From an uncultured Lachnospiraceae bacterium (GTDB lineage Bacteria; Bacillota; Clostridia; Lachnospirales; Lachnospiraceae): a stretch of 43,125 bases of DNA. The translations under genes and the position numbers were made by a program. The notes below the pieces were generated by a model. The model did no database searches. It worked only from the letters and a program-made list of their open reading frames with translations, and was not told where the DNA came from. Below are positions 8,501 through 15,349 of this stretch, piece by piece (position 1 is the stretch's first letter; each line of letters starts with the position of its first letter). The stretch is taken from NCBI GenBank assembly GCA_947565305.1, contig CANOFO010000012.1, forward strand, positions 1-43,125, written 5' to 3'.

Positions 8501-10944
8501 CGCATGATGAGTTCTGGTGCTGTACCGGAACCGGTATGGAGAATTTCTCCAAGCTTGGCGATACCATGTATTTCACCGAGCAATCAGATGTTTATGTAAA
8601 TATGTATTTCAGCAATACATTTGCTTTTGAGAAACAGAATTTAAAACTGACGCAGAAAGCAAATATTCCCAATGAGGATGAAGTCACGGTATCTGTTGCT
8701 GCCCTGGATGGAGCCAAGGTTGCAGCGGGGACAAATCTCAAATTCCGTATCCCGGACTGGGTAGCGGGAGAGGCGGCCATTCTTGTAAATGGAGAGAAGC
8801 TTGCAGCAGACAGCGGGGATAGCGGCTATGTGACAGTAGCGGATGTAAAAGCTGGCGATGTGATAAAACTTACTTTCCCCATGGAAGTCAGGGCGTATGC
8901 GACCCAGGATAATCAGGCGTTTGTGGCGTTCCGTTATGGACCGGTTGCTTTGAGCGCTGCTCTGGGAACGAACAATATCGAAGCCTCTAGCCCCAACGGT
9001 ATCCTTGTACGTGTGGGCACAAAGGACAGTACTTGCCAGACCGTCATTACGGTGCAGGATATGACCGTGGAAGAATGGCTGAGCAATGTCAAAGAGAACC
9101 TGGTACGCATAGAAGACAGCGAAGACGGCAGAGTACAGTTCAAGTTAAACAATACAGACTCAGCGGATTTGATTTATACACCGCATTTTATGCGTTACAA
9201 AGAACGTTACGGACTGTATATGATGTTTGAGGAGCCAGGTTCAGAGGCAGGGCAGAAGCGTATCAGGGATAAGAAAGAAAGGCTCCGCGAGGAGGAGATG
9301 GCGCTTGATACGCTTACCAACTTTGACGAGAACAATTCTGAATTTGCTAAGAACCTCCAATATGAAAAATCCTCTACAGGCAGCTTCAATGGGCGGCTGT
9401 ACCGGGATGCGCAAAAGGATGGCTGGTTCAGCTACGACCTGCAGATTAATCCGGGCTCTGAGAAGAATTACCTCAAATGCACCTGGTTTTCCGGCGATAA
9501 GGGCAGGAATTTCGGACTTTATATCAATGGAGAAAAACTGCAGGATGTGTCAATCACTGAAACTGCCGGCACAAATGTGTTCTACACAGACACAATTGAG
9601 ATTCCAGCGAAATACTGGAGTGAGCCGGAATATAAGAAGGATTCCACCGGAGAGTTTGTGTTGGATGAGGAGGGAAATAAAATCCCTGTCATCAACGTAA
9701 AATTCCAGGGCAATGGCGCAAGCTATGTGGGCGGGCTGTATGGCATTATGACTACAGACACCCTGGAATACAGCCATAACCCGAATTTGTCTGCACTGAG
9801 TTTTGATACTGGAAAACTCTTGCCGGAACTGAATGAGGAGACGAAAGACTATACGCTGAAAGTGAATTCCCTTACGCAGCAAGTTATTATGAAAGTATCT
9901 CCCAATACGCCCAGCGGATTGATTTTTATGGATGATATTTTGGTAGACGACTCTGTTGCACGGCGTATTGCTTTGACCGGCGCAGCCACGACAGTAGCCT
10001 TTAAAGCTTCGGCGCAGGACCATGAGACGATGGCTGAGTATACGGTTACCATTGTGAAATCAACTGTCGATGTGTCGGAACTGGCAGACGAAATTGAAAA
10101 AGCAGAAAGCATTGAAAAAGGAAACTATACAGAAGCCAGTTACGAGGCATTCCTTAAAGCATTAGAAGATGTTCGCAAGGTTATGAATGACCCGGACTCT
10201 ACCAAGGAACAGGTGGAAGCCGCCCGCAAAGCCTTAAGTACAGCGATTGCAAATCTGCAGGAAAAAGGAACGGGCGGAAACGTAGAGGTTAAGACGGACT
10301 TTACTTCCTTAAACAAGACGATTGCAGAAGCGAAAAAATATAAAGAGGCCGATTACACGGCAGCAAGCTTTGCAACGCTGAAAACATCGTTGAACAATGC
10401 AGAGAAGATTGCCAAAAACCCACAGGCAACGCAGGCGCAGGTGAATGCAGCAGATACAAATCTGAAAGCTGCCATCAAGGGGCTTGTGAAGCTGAAAATA
10501 ATTTCTACGAAAAAAGTTACGCTCGGTGTGGGTGAATCTTATTCTGTGGCAGCAAAGGGCTATACCTATACGACTTCCAACAAAAAGGTTGCCACGGTTA
10601 GCAAAAAGGGCAAAGTGACCGCCAAAAAGAGAGGAAAAGCAACGATTAAGGCAACCAATCCGGCGGGCAAAGTAAAGGTATACAAGATTACCATCAAGAA
10701 AGCGCCCAAGAAGATTGTCAAGGTCACGCCCTCGAGGAAGACACTGAAAAAGGGCAAAACTGTGAAGCTTAGTGTAAAGCTTCCCAAGGGAACGGCGGGC
10801 AAATGCACGTTCAAGTCTAACAGGCCCAAAGTTGCCTCCGTCAGCTCCAAGGGCGTGGTAAAGGCGAAGAAGAAAGGAACCGCTAAGATTACGGTCAGGA
10901 CTTACAATAAGAAGAAAAAAGTTGTGACCATCAAAGTGAAATAA
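2512..10944 (+). CDS. giant secreted beta-L-arabinofuranosidase-type hydrolase (DUF1680, GH127/GH146) with LamG, FIVAR and Ig-like modules
   Basis: This 2810-residue exported protein probably removes beta-L-arabinofuranose from plant glycans or glycoproteins. The signal peptide is about residues 1-28 (cleavage after LHA). In order: LamG-like lectin fold (about 44-263), Ig-like domain (275-363), LamG (369-587), Ig-like (600-686), LamG (693-908), Ig-like (920-1003), four FIVAR helical repeats (1007-1279), LamG (1280-1500), Ig-like (1508-1594), catalytic DUF1680 domain (about 1597-2240), a carbohydrate-binding-like beta region, a cadherin-like domain, two more FIVAR repeats and two C-terminal lysine-rich Big_2 domains. 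By analogy with HypBA1, E1910 (TGGNSQSEHF) is the likely acid/base, and E1934, C1936, C2003 and C2004 (CETC, WCCTGTG) the zinc and nucleophile cluster. There is no LPXTG or transmembrane anchor, so wall attachment may be through the basic Big_2 tail. GH127 versus GH146 cannot be decided by eye. Confidence 0.88.
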   Translation: MKRMRKILAAMLAAAIAVTGLPMPELHAEELQTEALPRAVTEAPVLELRFEDNLADTSAGNAQVAAKKKVGETYEDVSGSMSYVEGRNEGKAISLDGSTYLDLGKDEALSPGKLTLSLWIKPNADITGEQVITWNKTNWDQEGWYLSLNANTGAIVLCVGGNYQAMVAGDVKALFPTGKWTHLAVTYDSDTKKALIYRNGIQQNVAMGGNASGGVINPCPTVQKSIGWNGENYKTPSLNAALDEYRLYDAVLSAKSIIDIYQQGGGTWNDTADVSAAVQKDLAAINISGSTIRDLKLPVKGEEGCTISWSANGSQYLADDGKLLKRPQQGEADAEVTMTASVSYAGETPLTKDFKVTVKAISEDEDPSLLLELGFNDDTLTDTSVYGRTAEAVGTAAYTDGEGSNGRAVSFDGNTYLNLGKDEALTPGKLTLSFWMKPNAPLSGEQIIAWNKGGYNSDGWYLNVTDNAALGLSVGPATAGPQDQPYFIQVDKKANDFFLTGEWTHVVVTYDSDTKEACFYRNGIPQKTSIPWKITATASGVIGTNNNINVIGSNGEVYGHGGKLNAALDEYCLYDRVLDAEEVIALYDKSGKTFDKQAAAQMDLDALSIDTTESLITGIALPEKGDMGSDISWSANGSKYLSDAGEVLERPELGAADAKVTLTATASYLNGTPATKDFVVTVKAITEGENASLLLDLGFDGQNLADSSIYNRKVEDVGTVSYVPGVDGKGKAVSLDGSAYLNLGTSNKLTPEILSLSFWLKPNADISGEQIIAWNKGRYTGDGWYLNMNKNMPLGLSVGPGSSQPYFIQVNGTAKDFFPTGEWTHVAVTYNSKTKKAMFYRNGIPQKTTVGYPVSDTASGVIGTNNEVKVIGCNGSVHGYGGKLNAALDAYQLYDTEFALEQVINSYEESSGRTFDKQEVAQKDIDALEVPDTATNEMKLAGEGESGSVITWESDDAAIAIDGTTCTVTLPGYGEEDKVVTLTAKAVFAGGTPATKTFRVTVRAKKADLSGLQKAMEDAAKFEKETYTPESFQILEDALAAAEDVISNKASTQEEVDTAKSNLETAMGSLVERADKAGLAEAIEAAQTEEETLYTPESWSNLQIALADAVSVNEDANATQEEVDAAKLALRTALANLEENSNPDGKPNKTRLETAIAEAKAEEEALYTPDSWKVMQDALTEAERVFADEEATQAEVTSARQTLENAVINLKKRVDRTALLAAIEAAESKDENEYTADSWSSLQTVLTEAKRVNEDGNATLEEVNAAKEALEEAIAQLLEKALVLDLAFEDSLTDTSANAFTVTGSKAVSYADGVKGKAISLDGSTHLNLGKSGKLSPGKLSLSFWINPQQKMQGEQAITWNKTQWYSDGWYLVSENDTTPLSLSVGPAAKEKQPYMITVSGDRSKFFPAGEWTHILVTYDSDTKEAVIYRNGIPQKTTVKYGLSATSTGVIGPCEDTEKSIGYNGPNYKGSYLKASLDEYRLYDKVLGQEQAIEVYEQSGQLFDKRAVAQADLEALKIPETVTGRLILAGKGESGSVITWKTSNPDIISLDGTVTRPEIGQPDKTVTLTAKAVFAGGEAVEKSFTVTVKAKTEKNQDGILDCGIENVTLADAYLLNAAQKENDYLLSMTSKKFLYEFYRVSGLTPPTEEGYQGWERSNGTNFRGHTFGHYMSALSQAYKGTNDEEEKAALLVQIRDAVEGLKECQDAYADRKPASAGYVSAFRESILDKVDGSGDSDENVIVPWYNLHKVLAGLIDIYTFVDDEELAEEALGIAENFGEYVFNRCSKLTDNQVMLRTEYGGMNEALYELYDITGNTHFKAAAEYFDEVTLFNSLAANQDVLNGKHANTTIPKLTGALKRYTVMMGNEDYYDALTEEEKADLEKYKTAAVNFWDIVVEHHTYITGGNSQSEHFHEADKLYYDATKSDYDGSSTCETCNTYNMLKLSRELYKLTRDKKYMDYYENTYINAILSSQNPETGTTMYFQPMAPGYNKVFNRPHDEFWCCTGTGMENFSKLGDTMYFTEQSDVYVNMYFSNTFAFEKQNLKLTQKANIPNEDEVTVSVAALDGAKVAAGTNLKFRIPDWVAGEAAILVNGEKLAADSGDSGYVTVADVKAGDVIKLTFPMEVRAYATQDNQAFVAFRYGPVALSAALGTNNIEASSPNGILVRVGTKDSTCQTVITVQDMTVEEWLSNVKENLVRIEDSEDGRVQFKLNNTDSADLIYTPHFMRYKERYGLYMMFEEPGSEAGQKRIRDKKERLREEEMALDTLTNFDENNSEFAKNLQYEKSSTGSFNGRLYRDAQKDGWFSYDLQINPGSEKNYLKCTWFSGDKGRNFGLYINGEKLQDVSITETAGTNVFYTDTIEIPAKYWSEPEYKKDSTGEFVLDEEGNKIPVINVKFQGNGASYVGGLYGIMTTDTLEYSHNPNLSALSFDTGKLLPELNEETKDYTLKVNSLTQQVIMKVSPNTPSGLIFMDDILVDDSVARRIALTGAATTVAFKASAQDHETMAEYTVTIVKSTVDVSELADEIEKAESIEKGNYTEASYEAFLKALEDVRKVMNDPDSTKEQVEAARKALSTAIANLQEKGTGGNVEVKTDFTSLNKTIAEAKKYKEADYTAASFATLKTSLNNAEKIAKNPQATQAQVNAADTNLKAAIKGLVKLKIISTKKVTLGVGESYSVAAKGYTYTTSNKKVATVSKKGKVTAKKRGKATIKATNPAGKVKVYKITIKKAPKKIVKVTPSRKTLKKGKTVKLSVKLPKGTAGKCTFKSNRPKVASVSSKGVVKAKKKGTAKITVRTYNKKKKVVTIKVK

Positions 10945-10958
10945 TTTAATGGTAAGGG

Positions 10959-10990
10959 AGCCGCCGCATCGGATAGCCGGTGCGGCGGCT
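10959..10990 (+). terminator. hairpin terminator after the giant hydrolase gene
   Basis: Arms 10959-10972 and 10977-10990 form a 14-bp GC-rich stem with one G-U pair and a four-base loop (ATAG), 15 bases past the stop codon. The following U-run is short (TTAT), so termination strength is uncertain. Confidence 0.75.
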
Positions 10991-11002
10991 TTATGTAAAA
11001 TT

Positions 11003-11126
11003 GTAACAGTTCAGCCCACATAAGACGGCGTTCCCTCAGCCGAGCTGAATCGTGTAAAATTCGTGCATACCCATAGGGCACTTAGCACCATTTTCCCCAA
11101 TTTAACTCGGCTGGCTGAACTGTTAC
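11003..11126. repeat. 124-bp MITE-like element with 14-bp terminal inverted repeats
   Basis: GTAACAGTTCAGCC at 11003-11016 is matched perfectly by its inverse complement at 11113-11126. A second internal inverted pair, CAGCCGAG (11037-11044) and CTCGGCTG (11106-11113), lies inside. There is no coding potential between the ends. A near copy of the end (13 of 14 bases) occurs alone at 32189-32202, and related ends flank 37138-37369, so this appears to be a dispersed repeat rather than a simple terminator. Confidence 0.7.
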
Positions 11127-11148
11127 GTAAAATTTTATACTTTCTTAA

Positions 11149-11177
11149 TTGTTTTTTGGCAGAAATGTTTTTATAAT
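11149..11177 (+). promoter_or_regulatory. sigma-A-like promoter for the RND transporter gene
   Basis: TTGTTT (11149-11154) and a perfect TATAAT (11172-11177) are separated by 17 bases. The predicted transcript starts about 45 bases before the ATG at 11231, which has AGGAGG seven bases upstream. The promoter begins just beyond the 11003-11126 repeat. Confidence 0.75.
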
Positions 11178-11230
11178 GAATTCGGAAAACTTATTCGTCA
11201 GCCAAAGGAAAATGCACAGGAGGAAAACAC

Positions 11231-14200
11231 ATGCTGTCAAAATTCAGTGTCAAGAAACCCTACACCGTGATTGTGGGAATTGTACTTGTAATTATTCTGG
11301 GCGTGGTATCCCTGACCAAAATGAGCACGGATCTTCTGCCCAGCATGAATCTGCCGTATGCGATTGTGGTGACTTCTTACGCGGGTGCGAGCCCGGAGCA
11401 GGTGGAGAGCGCGGTGACGCAGCCTATCGAGGCGGCTATGGCCAGCACTTCCAATATCAAGAATATCAGTTCCACATCGTCAAACAATATGTCCATGGTG
11501 GTGCTGGAATTTGAGCAGACTGCCAATATGGACTCTGTGACAGTGGAGATGCGGGAGAGCCTGGATCAAATCAGCGGCTATTGGCCGGATGAGGTGGGCA
11601 ATCCGATTATCATGAAACTGAATCCAGACATGCTGCCAATCATGATTGCCGCAGTGGAAGCTGAAGATATGGACAATCTGGAAATCAGCGATTATACGGA
11701 GAAGGATTTGATTCCTGAAATTGAAAGTGTGGAGGGTGTCGCCTCCGTGACCGGCACGGGTCTGGTTGAAGAATCGGTGCAGGTGACGCTGAGCCAGAAA
11801 AAGATTGACGAAATCAATGACAAAGTCAAAGCTTCCCTGGATAAGAAGTTTGCCGATGCGGAGAGTGAGATGGCGGATGCCGAGGAAGAAATCAGCAGCG
11901 GCAAGGATGAACTGGACAGCGGAAAGCAATCCATGGCAAATCAGATAAGCGATGCCCAGAATCAGCTGAACGACAAGAAGATTGAACTTTTCCAGACAGA
12001 GACAGATTTAAACAACAAACTTGCAGAGTTAAAAGAGACAAAGAGCCAGACGGAGGAGGGCATTGCTTCGCTGACCGAACTGCAGACGCAGGTGAAGGAA
12101 CTGATTCAGGCGAAAGAGGAACTGACGGAAGCTATTGAGAAGATAAAGGCGATGCAGCAAAATGCCTCACTGCCGGATGTGGATTCCAGCCAGGTAGACC
12201 CCAGCCAGATAGATCCCAGCCAGATAGACCCCAGCCAGGTGGATCCATCCCAAATAGACCCCGGCCAGATGAATCCTTCGCAGTCCAATCCGTCCCAGGA
12301 GGATCTTGCCAAGCTGCAGGAGCAGCTTGAACAGGCGGAAGCACAGCTTGCCAAGCTGGAGGGGCAGCTTGCCAAGGTGGAGGCAGGGCTGTCTGAGATT
12401 AAATCCCAGCTTGCCTCGCAGGAGGGAAGTACCCTCAAGCCAGATGCCTCAGATAAGAAGCTGCTTTCCTACATAGCGGAATCCATCACGAAAGCGGAAC
12501 AGGGATTGGTACAGATTAATGGCGGTATTGCAGCCATTGAGTCCGGGCTTGCGAGCGTGGCGGAAGGCAAGTCGACCATCAATGATACGCTTGCCACCTT
12601 AAACAAGAGCCAGATTTCCGGTTCTGTGGAGATGGGCAGCGCCTCTGCGCAGCTTGCCAGCGGGGAAGAAAAATTACAGGAGGCAAAAGATGAATTTGAA
12701 GATACAAAACAGGAGGCATATGATGCTTCTGATTTAAATAAGATTCTGACCATGGAGACCTTGACGAATATCCTAACGGCACAGAATTTTTCTATGCCAG
12801 CCGGATATATTACGGATGAGGGCGAAACTTACATGGTGCGTGTCGGGGATGCTGTAGACAGCATAGACGCTTTGAAGGATATGGTACTGATGGACCTTGG
12901 CATGGACGGTGTGGAGACTATTCATCTGTCCGATGTGGCAGACATTGTTGTTAACGATAATGCGCAGGAATCCTATGCGCGCTTAAATGGCAGGCCAGGC
13001 GTTATGCTTTCCATAGAGAAGCAGACCGGATATTCTACCGGAGATGTGACAAAACGTGTGTATCAGAAATTTGAGAGTTTGAAAAAAAATAACGAAAATT
13101 TACAGGTATCGGTTTTGATGGATCAGGGAATTTATATAGATATGATTGTGGATTCCGTGCTCAATAACATGGTTGTCGGTGCAATCCTTGCCATCATCAT
13201 CCTTTTGATTTTCCTGAAAGACATCAAGCCTACGCTGGTCATCGCATGTTCTATCCCGGTGTCTGTAGTCTTTGCCGTGGTGCTCATGTATTTCAGCGGC
13301 GTCACGCTGAACATGATTTCCCTGTCGGGGCTTGCACTGGGAATCGGTATGCTAGTGGATAACTCCATTGTGGTGATTGAAAATGTCTATCGTATGCGCG
13401 GCGAGGGGCTGTCGGCAAAGAAAGCGGCGGTGGAAGGCGCAAAGCAGGTGAGTGGTGCGATTACGGCATCTACCTTGACTACGGTCTGTGTGTTTGCCCC
13501 CATTGTGTTTGTGGAGGGAATTACGCGGCAGCTTTTTGTGGATATGGGGCTGACGATTGCTTATACATTGTTGGCGAGCCTTTTGATTGCCCTGACATTT
13601 GTGCCGATGATGGGTTCCAGGCTGCTGAAAAAGACCAGGGATATCAGGCATCCGTGGTTTGATAAAATTCAGGACGTATATGGCATGGTCTTGGGTAAAT
13701 TGCTGAGATTTAAGCCGTTGGTGCTGCTGGTGATGGTGGCGCTGCTCGTTGCCAGTGTCTGGGGTTCCCTGTCCAAAGGGACGGAATTTATGCCGGACAT
13801 GGAGAGTACACAGATGACGGTTACTGTTACGCCGCCGGAAGACGCAGAATTTGCAGAGGCCTGTGAGATGGCAGATGAAGTGACCGAGAAAGTTATGGGC
13901 ATTTCTGATGTAGATTCTGTGGGAGCCATGGCAGGAGGAGGCGGTATGGCATCCGGGCTGATGGGCGGCGGCAGCAGTAATGATATCACCCTTTATATTA
14001 TCGTCAAAGAGGATAAAGAACTTAGCAATGATGAGATTGCAGAAGAGATCAAGAACCTTACAAAAGATTCGGAGGCGGAAATCAGCGTCAGCACATCGGA
14101 GATGGATATGGGCGCTTTGGCAGGTGAAGGGCTTACCGTACAGATTCGTGGACGTGATTTGGATAAATTACAGTCAATAGCAAATGATATGAAAGAGATA

Positions 14201-15226
14201 GTCAGCAGGGTCGAGGGCACTGCAGATGTTGCCACCAATGCCGAGGAGACAGAAAAGGAGTTCCGCATCACCGTAGATAAGGAGAAAGCTGCCAAATATG
14301 GGATGACGGTGGCGCAGATTTACCAGATTGTTGGGGAGCGGATGGCAGATGACACATCAGACGATACGATTTCTACGGACATTAAAGATTATGATATTTA
14401 CCTGGAGAGCGTGGAGCAGGATGAAGCTACGATTGAGGGCCTTAAAAATCTGACCTTTACTTATACAGATAAGGAGAGCGGTGATGAGGAGGAAATCAAG
14501 CTTTCGCAGGTGGCAGATTTTGAGGAGTTGGAGAGCCTGACCTCGATTTCGCGTGAAGGACAGGAGAGGTATGTGCAGGTGACGGCGGCAATTGATAAAG
14601 GATACAATGTAGGTCTGGTTGGTGATAAAGTGCAGCAGGCAGTGAAAGATTATGAACTGCCGGAGGGCTATTCCGTGGAGATGGCCGGAGAGGATGAGAG
14701 CATCAACGAGGCGATGGAGCAGCTGATGCTGATGCTGGTACTGGCAATCGCATTCATTTACCTGATTATGGTGGCGCAGTTCCAGTCGTTGCGCGCGCCC
14801 TTTATCATCCTCTTTACCGTGCCACTTGCCATGACCGGCGGATTTGGCGCGCTGCTGATTACGAATAACGTGCTCAGCATCATTTCCATGATTGGATTTA
14901 TCATGCTGGTGGGAATTATCGTCAATAATGGTATCGTGATGGTGGAATATATCAACCAGCTCAGGAAAGAGGGTATGGAGAAACGCGAAGCCATCGTAAC
15001 GGCGGGCAAGACCCGTCTGCGTCCCATCCTTATGACGGCGATGACAACGATTTTTGCTATGTCCACAATGGCATTCGGTTCTGACATGGGTTCCGATATG
15101 GGAAGGCCGATGGCGATTGTCACGATTGGCGGTATGATTTATGGAACGTTGATGACGTTGGTGGTAGTGCCCTGTATTTATGACTTGTTCTACAGCAACA
15201 AGAGCATGGTGGAAGAAGAAATTTAA
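11231..15226 (+). CDS. RND-family efflux transporter with coiled-coil insertion
   Basis: An inner-membrane, proton-driven RND permease related to the AcrB/HAE1 group. At 1331 residues it is about 300 longer than usual. Residues 12-32 form the first membrane helix, followed by porter-like sequence (LLPSMNLPYAIV, GASPEQVESAVTQPIE). Residues about 190-497 replace part of the first periplasmic-type loop with long heptad-rich coiled coils, broken by eight Asp-Pro-Ser-Gln-type pentapeptides (318-357). Normal RND sequence resumes with helices from about 645, including GIGMLVDNSIVVIENVYRM. D710 corresponds to an AcrB proton-relay Asp, with Asn at the next position. Helix 10 has VNNGIVMVEY (N1232, N1233) where AcrB has the relay Lys. 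It stands alone with no membrane-fusion partner nearby. In a one-membrane cell the insertion may span the wall or bind a partner; this is inference. The substrate is unknown. Confidence 0.9.
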   Translation: MLSKFSVKKPYTVIVGIVLVIILGVVSLTKMSTDLLPSMNLPYAIVVTSYAGASPEQVESAVTQPIEAAMASTSNIKNISSTSSNNMSMVVLEFEQTANMDSVTVEMRESLDQISGYWPDEVGNPIIMKLNPDMLPIMIAAVEAEDMDNLEISDYTEKDLIPEIESVEGVASVTGTGLVEESVQVTLSQKKIDEINDKVKASLDKKFADAESEMADAEEEISSGKDELDSGKQSMANQISDAQNQLNDKKIELFQTETDLNNKLAELKETKSQTEEGIASLTELQTQVKELIQAKEELTEAIEKIKAMQQNASLPDVDSSQVDPSQIDPSQIDPSQVDPSQIDPGQMNPSQSNPSQEDLAKLQEQLEQAEAQLAKLEGQLAKVEAGLSEIKSQLASQEGSTLKPDASDKKLLSYIAESITKAEQGLVQINGGIAAIESGLASVAEGKSTINDTLATLNKSQISGSVEMGSASAQLASGEEKLQEAKDEFEDTKQEAYDASDLNKILTMETLTNILTAQNFSMPAGYITDEGETYMVRVGDAVDSIDALKDMVLMDLGMDGVETIHLSDVADIVVNDNAQESYARLNGRPGVMLSIEKQTGYSTGDVTKRVYQKFESLKKNNENLQVSVLMDQGIYIDMIVDSVLNNMVVGAILAIIILLIFLKDIKPTLVIACSIPVSVVFAVVLMYFSGVTLNMISLSGLALGIGMLVDNSIVVIENVYRMRGEGLSAKKAAVEGAKQVSGAITASTLTTVCVFAPIVFVEGITRQLFVDMGLTIAYTLLASLLIALTFVPMMGSRLLKKTRDIRHPWFDKIQDVYGMVLGKLLRFKPLVLLVMVALLVASVWGSLSKGTEFMPDMESTQMTVTVTPPEDAEFAEACEMADEVTEKVMGISDVDSVGAMAGGGGMASGLMGGGSSNDITLYIIVKEDKELSNDEIAEEIKNLTKDSEAEISVSTSEMDMGALAGEGLTVQIRGRDLDKLQSIANDMKEIVSRVEGTADVATNAEETEKEFRITVDKEKAAKYGMTVAQIYQIVGERMADDTSDDTISTDIKDYDIYLESVEQDEATIEGLKNLTFTYTDKESGDEEEIKLSQVADFEELESLTSISREGQERYVQVTAAIDKGYNVGLVGDKVQQAVKDYELPEGYSVEMAGEDESINEAMEQLMLMLVLAIAFIYLIMVAQFQSLRAPFIILFTVPLAMTGGFGALLITNNVLSIISMIGFIMLVGIIVNNGIVMVEYINQLRKEGMEKREAIVTAGKTRLRPILMTAMTTIFAMSTMAFGSDMGSDMGRPMAIVTIGGMIYGTLMTLVVVPCIYDLFYSNKSMVEEEI
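12182..12301 (+). repeat. eight-unit 15-bp tandem repeat coding pentapeptides
   Basis: Eight in-frame units code for variants of DPSQI or DPSQV (first unit DSSQV, last units DPGQM, NPSQS, NPSQE). The central units are nearly identical at DNA level (for example GATCCCAGCCAGATA). This breaks the coiled coil of the RND transporter, likely as an extended proline-containing linker or hinge. Copy number is likely to vary by slippage. Confidence 0.9.
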
Positions 15227-15235
15227 AGGAATTAC

Positions 15236-15264
15236 TTGACAATTTTACGATTAGCTTATATGAT
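15236..15264 (+). promoter_or_regulatory. consensus promoter for valS
   Basis: A perfect TTGACA (15236-15241) and TATGAT (15259-15264) with 17-base spacing lie nine bases after the RND stop codon. Transcription would begin near 15271, leaving a short leader of about 80 bases before valS. Confidence 0.8.
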
Positions 15265-15299
15265 GGAGAGATAAGTAACGAGCATACCGTGAAGATACG

Positions 15300-15330
15300 C
15301 CCTTTACCGGCTTCCGGTAAAGGGTATTTT
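15300..15330 (+). terminator. hairpin and U-run in the valS leader (terminator or attenuator)
   Basis: CCCTTTACCGG (15300-15310) pairs perfectly with 15314-15324 around a three-base loop, followed by TATTTT. It lies between the valS promoter and the valS ribosome binding site, so it must either be read through or act as an attenuator. A short alternative pairing, TACCG (15286-15290) with CGGTA, is possible. There is no T-box sequence and too little room for one. Confidence 0.7.
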
Positions 15331-15349
15331 AAATAAGGAGAAAATTACC

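Noticed and set aside
12182..12301. Short tandem repeats resembling a CRISPR array
   Set aside because: The units are contiguous 15-bp in-frame codons for pentapeptides, with no spacers.
15242..15349. T-box riboswitch upstream of valS
   Set aside because: The leader is only about 80 bases and has no T-box consensus or specifier stem.
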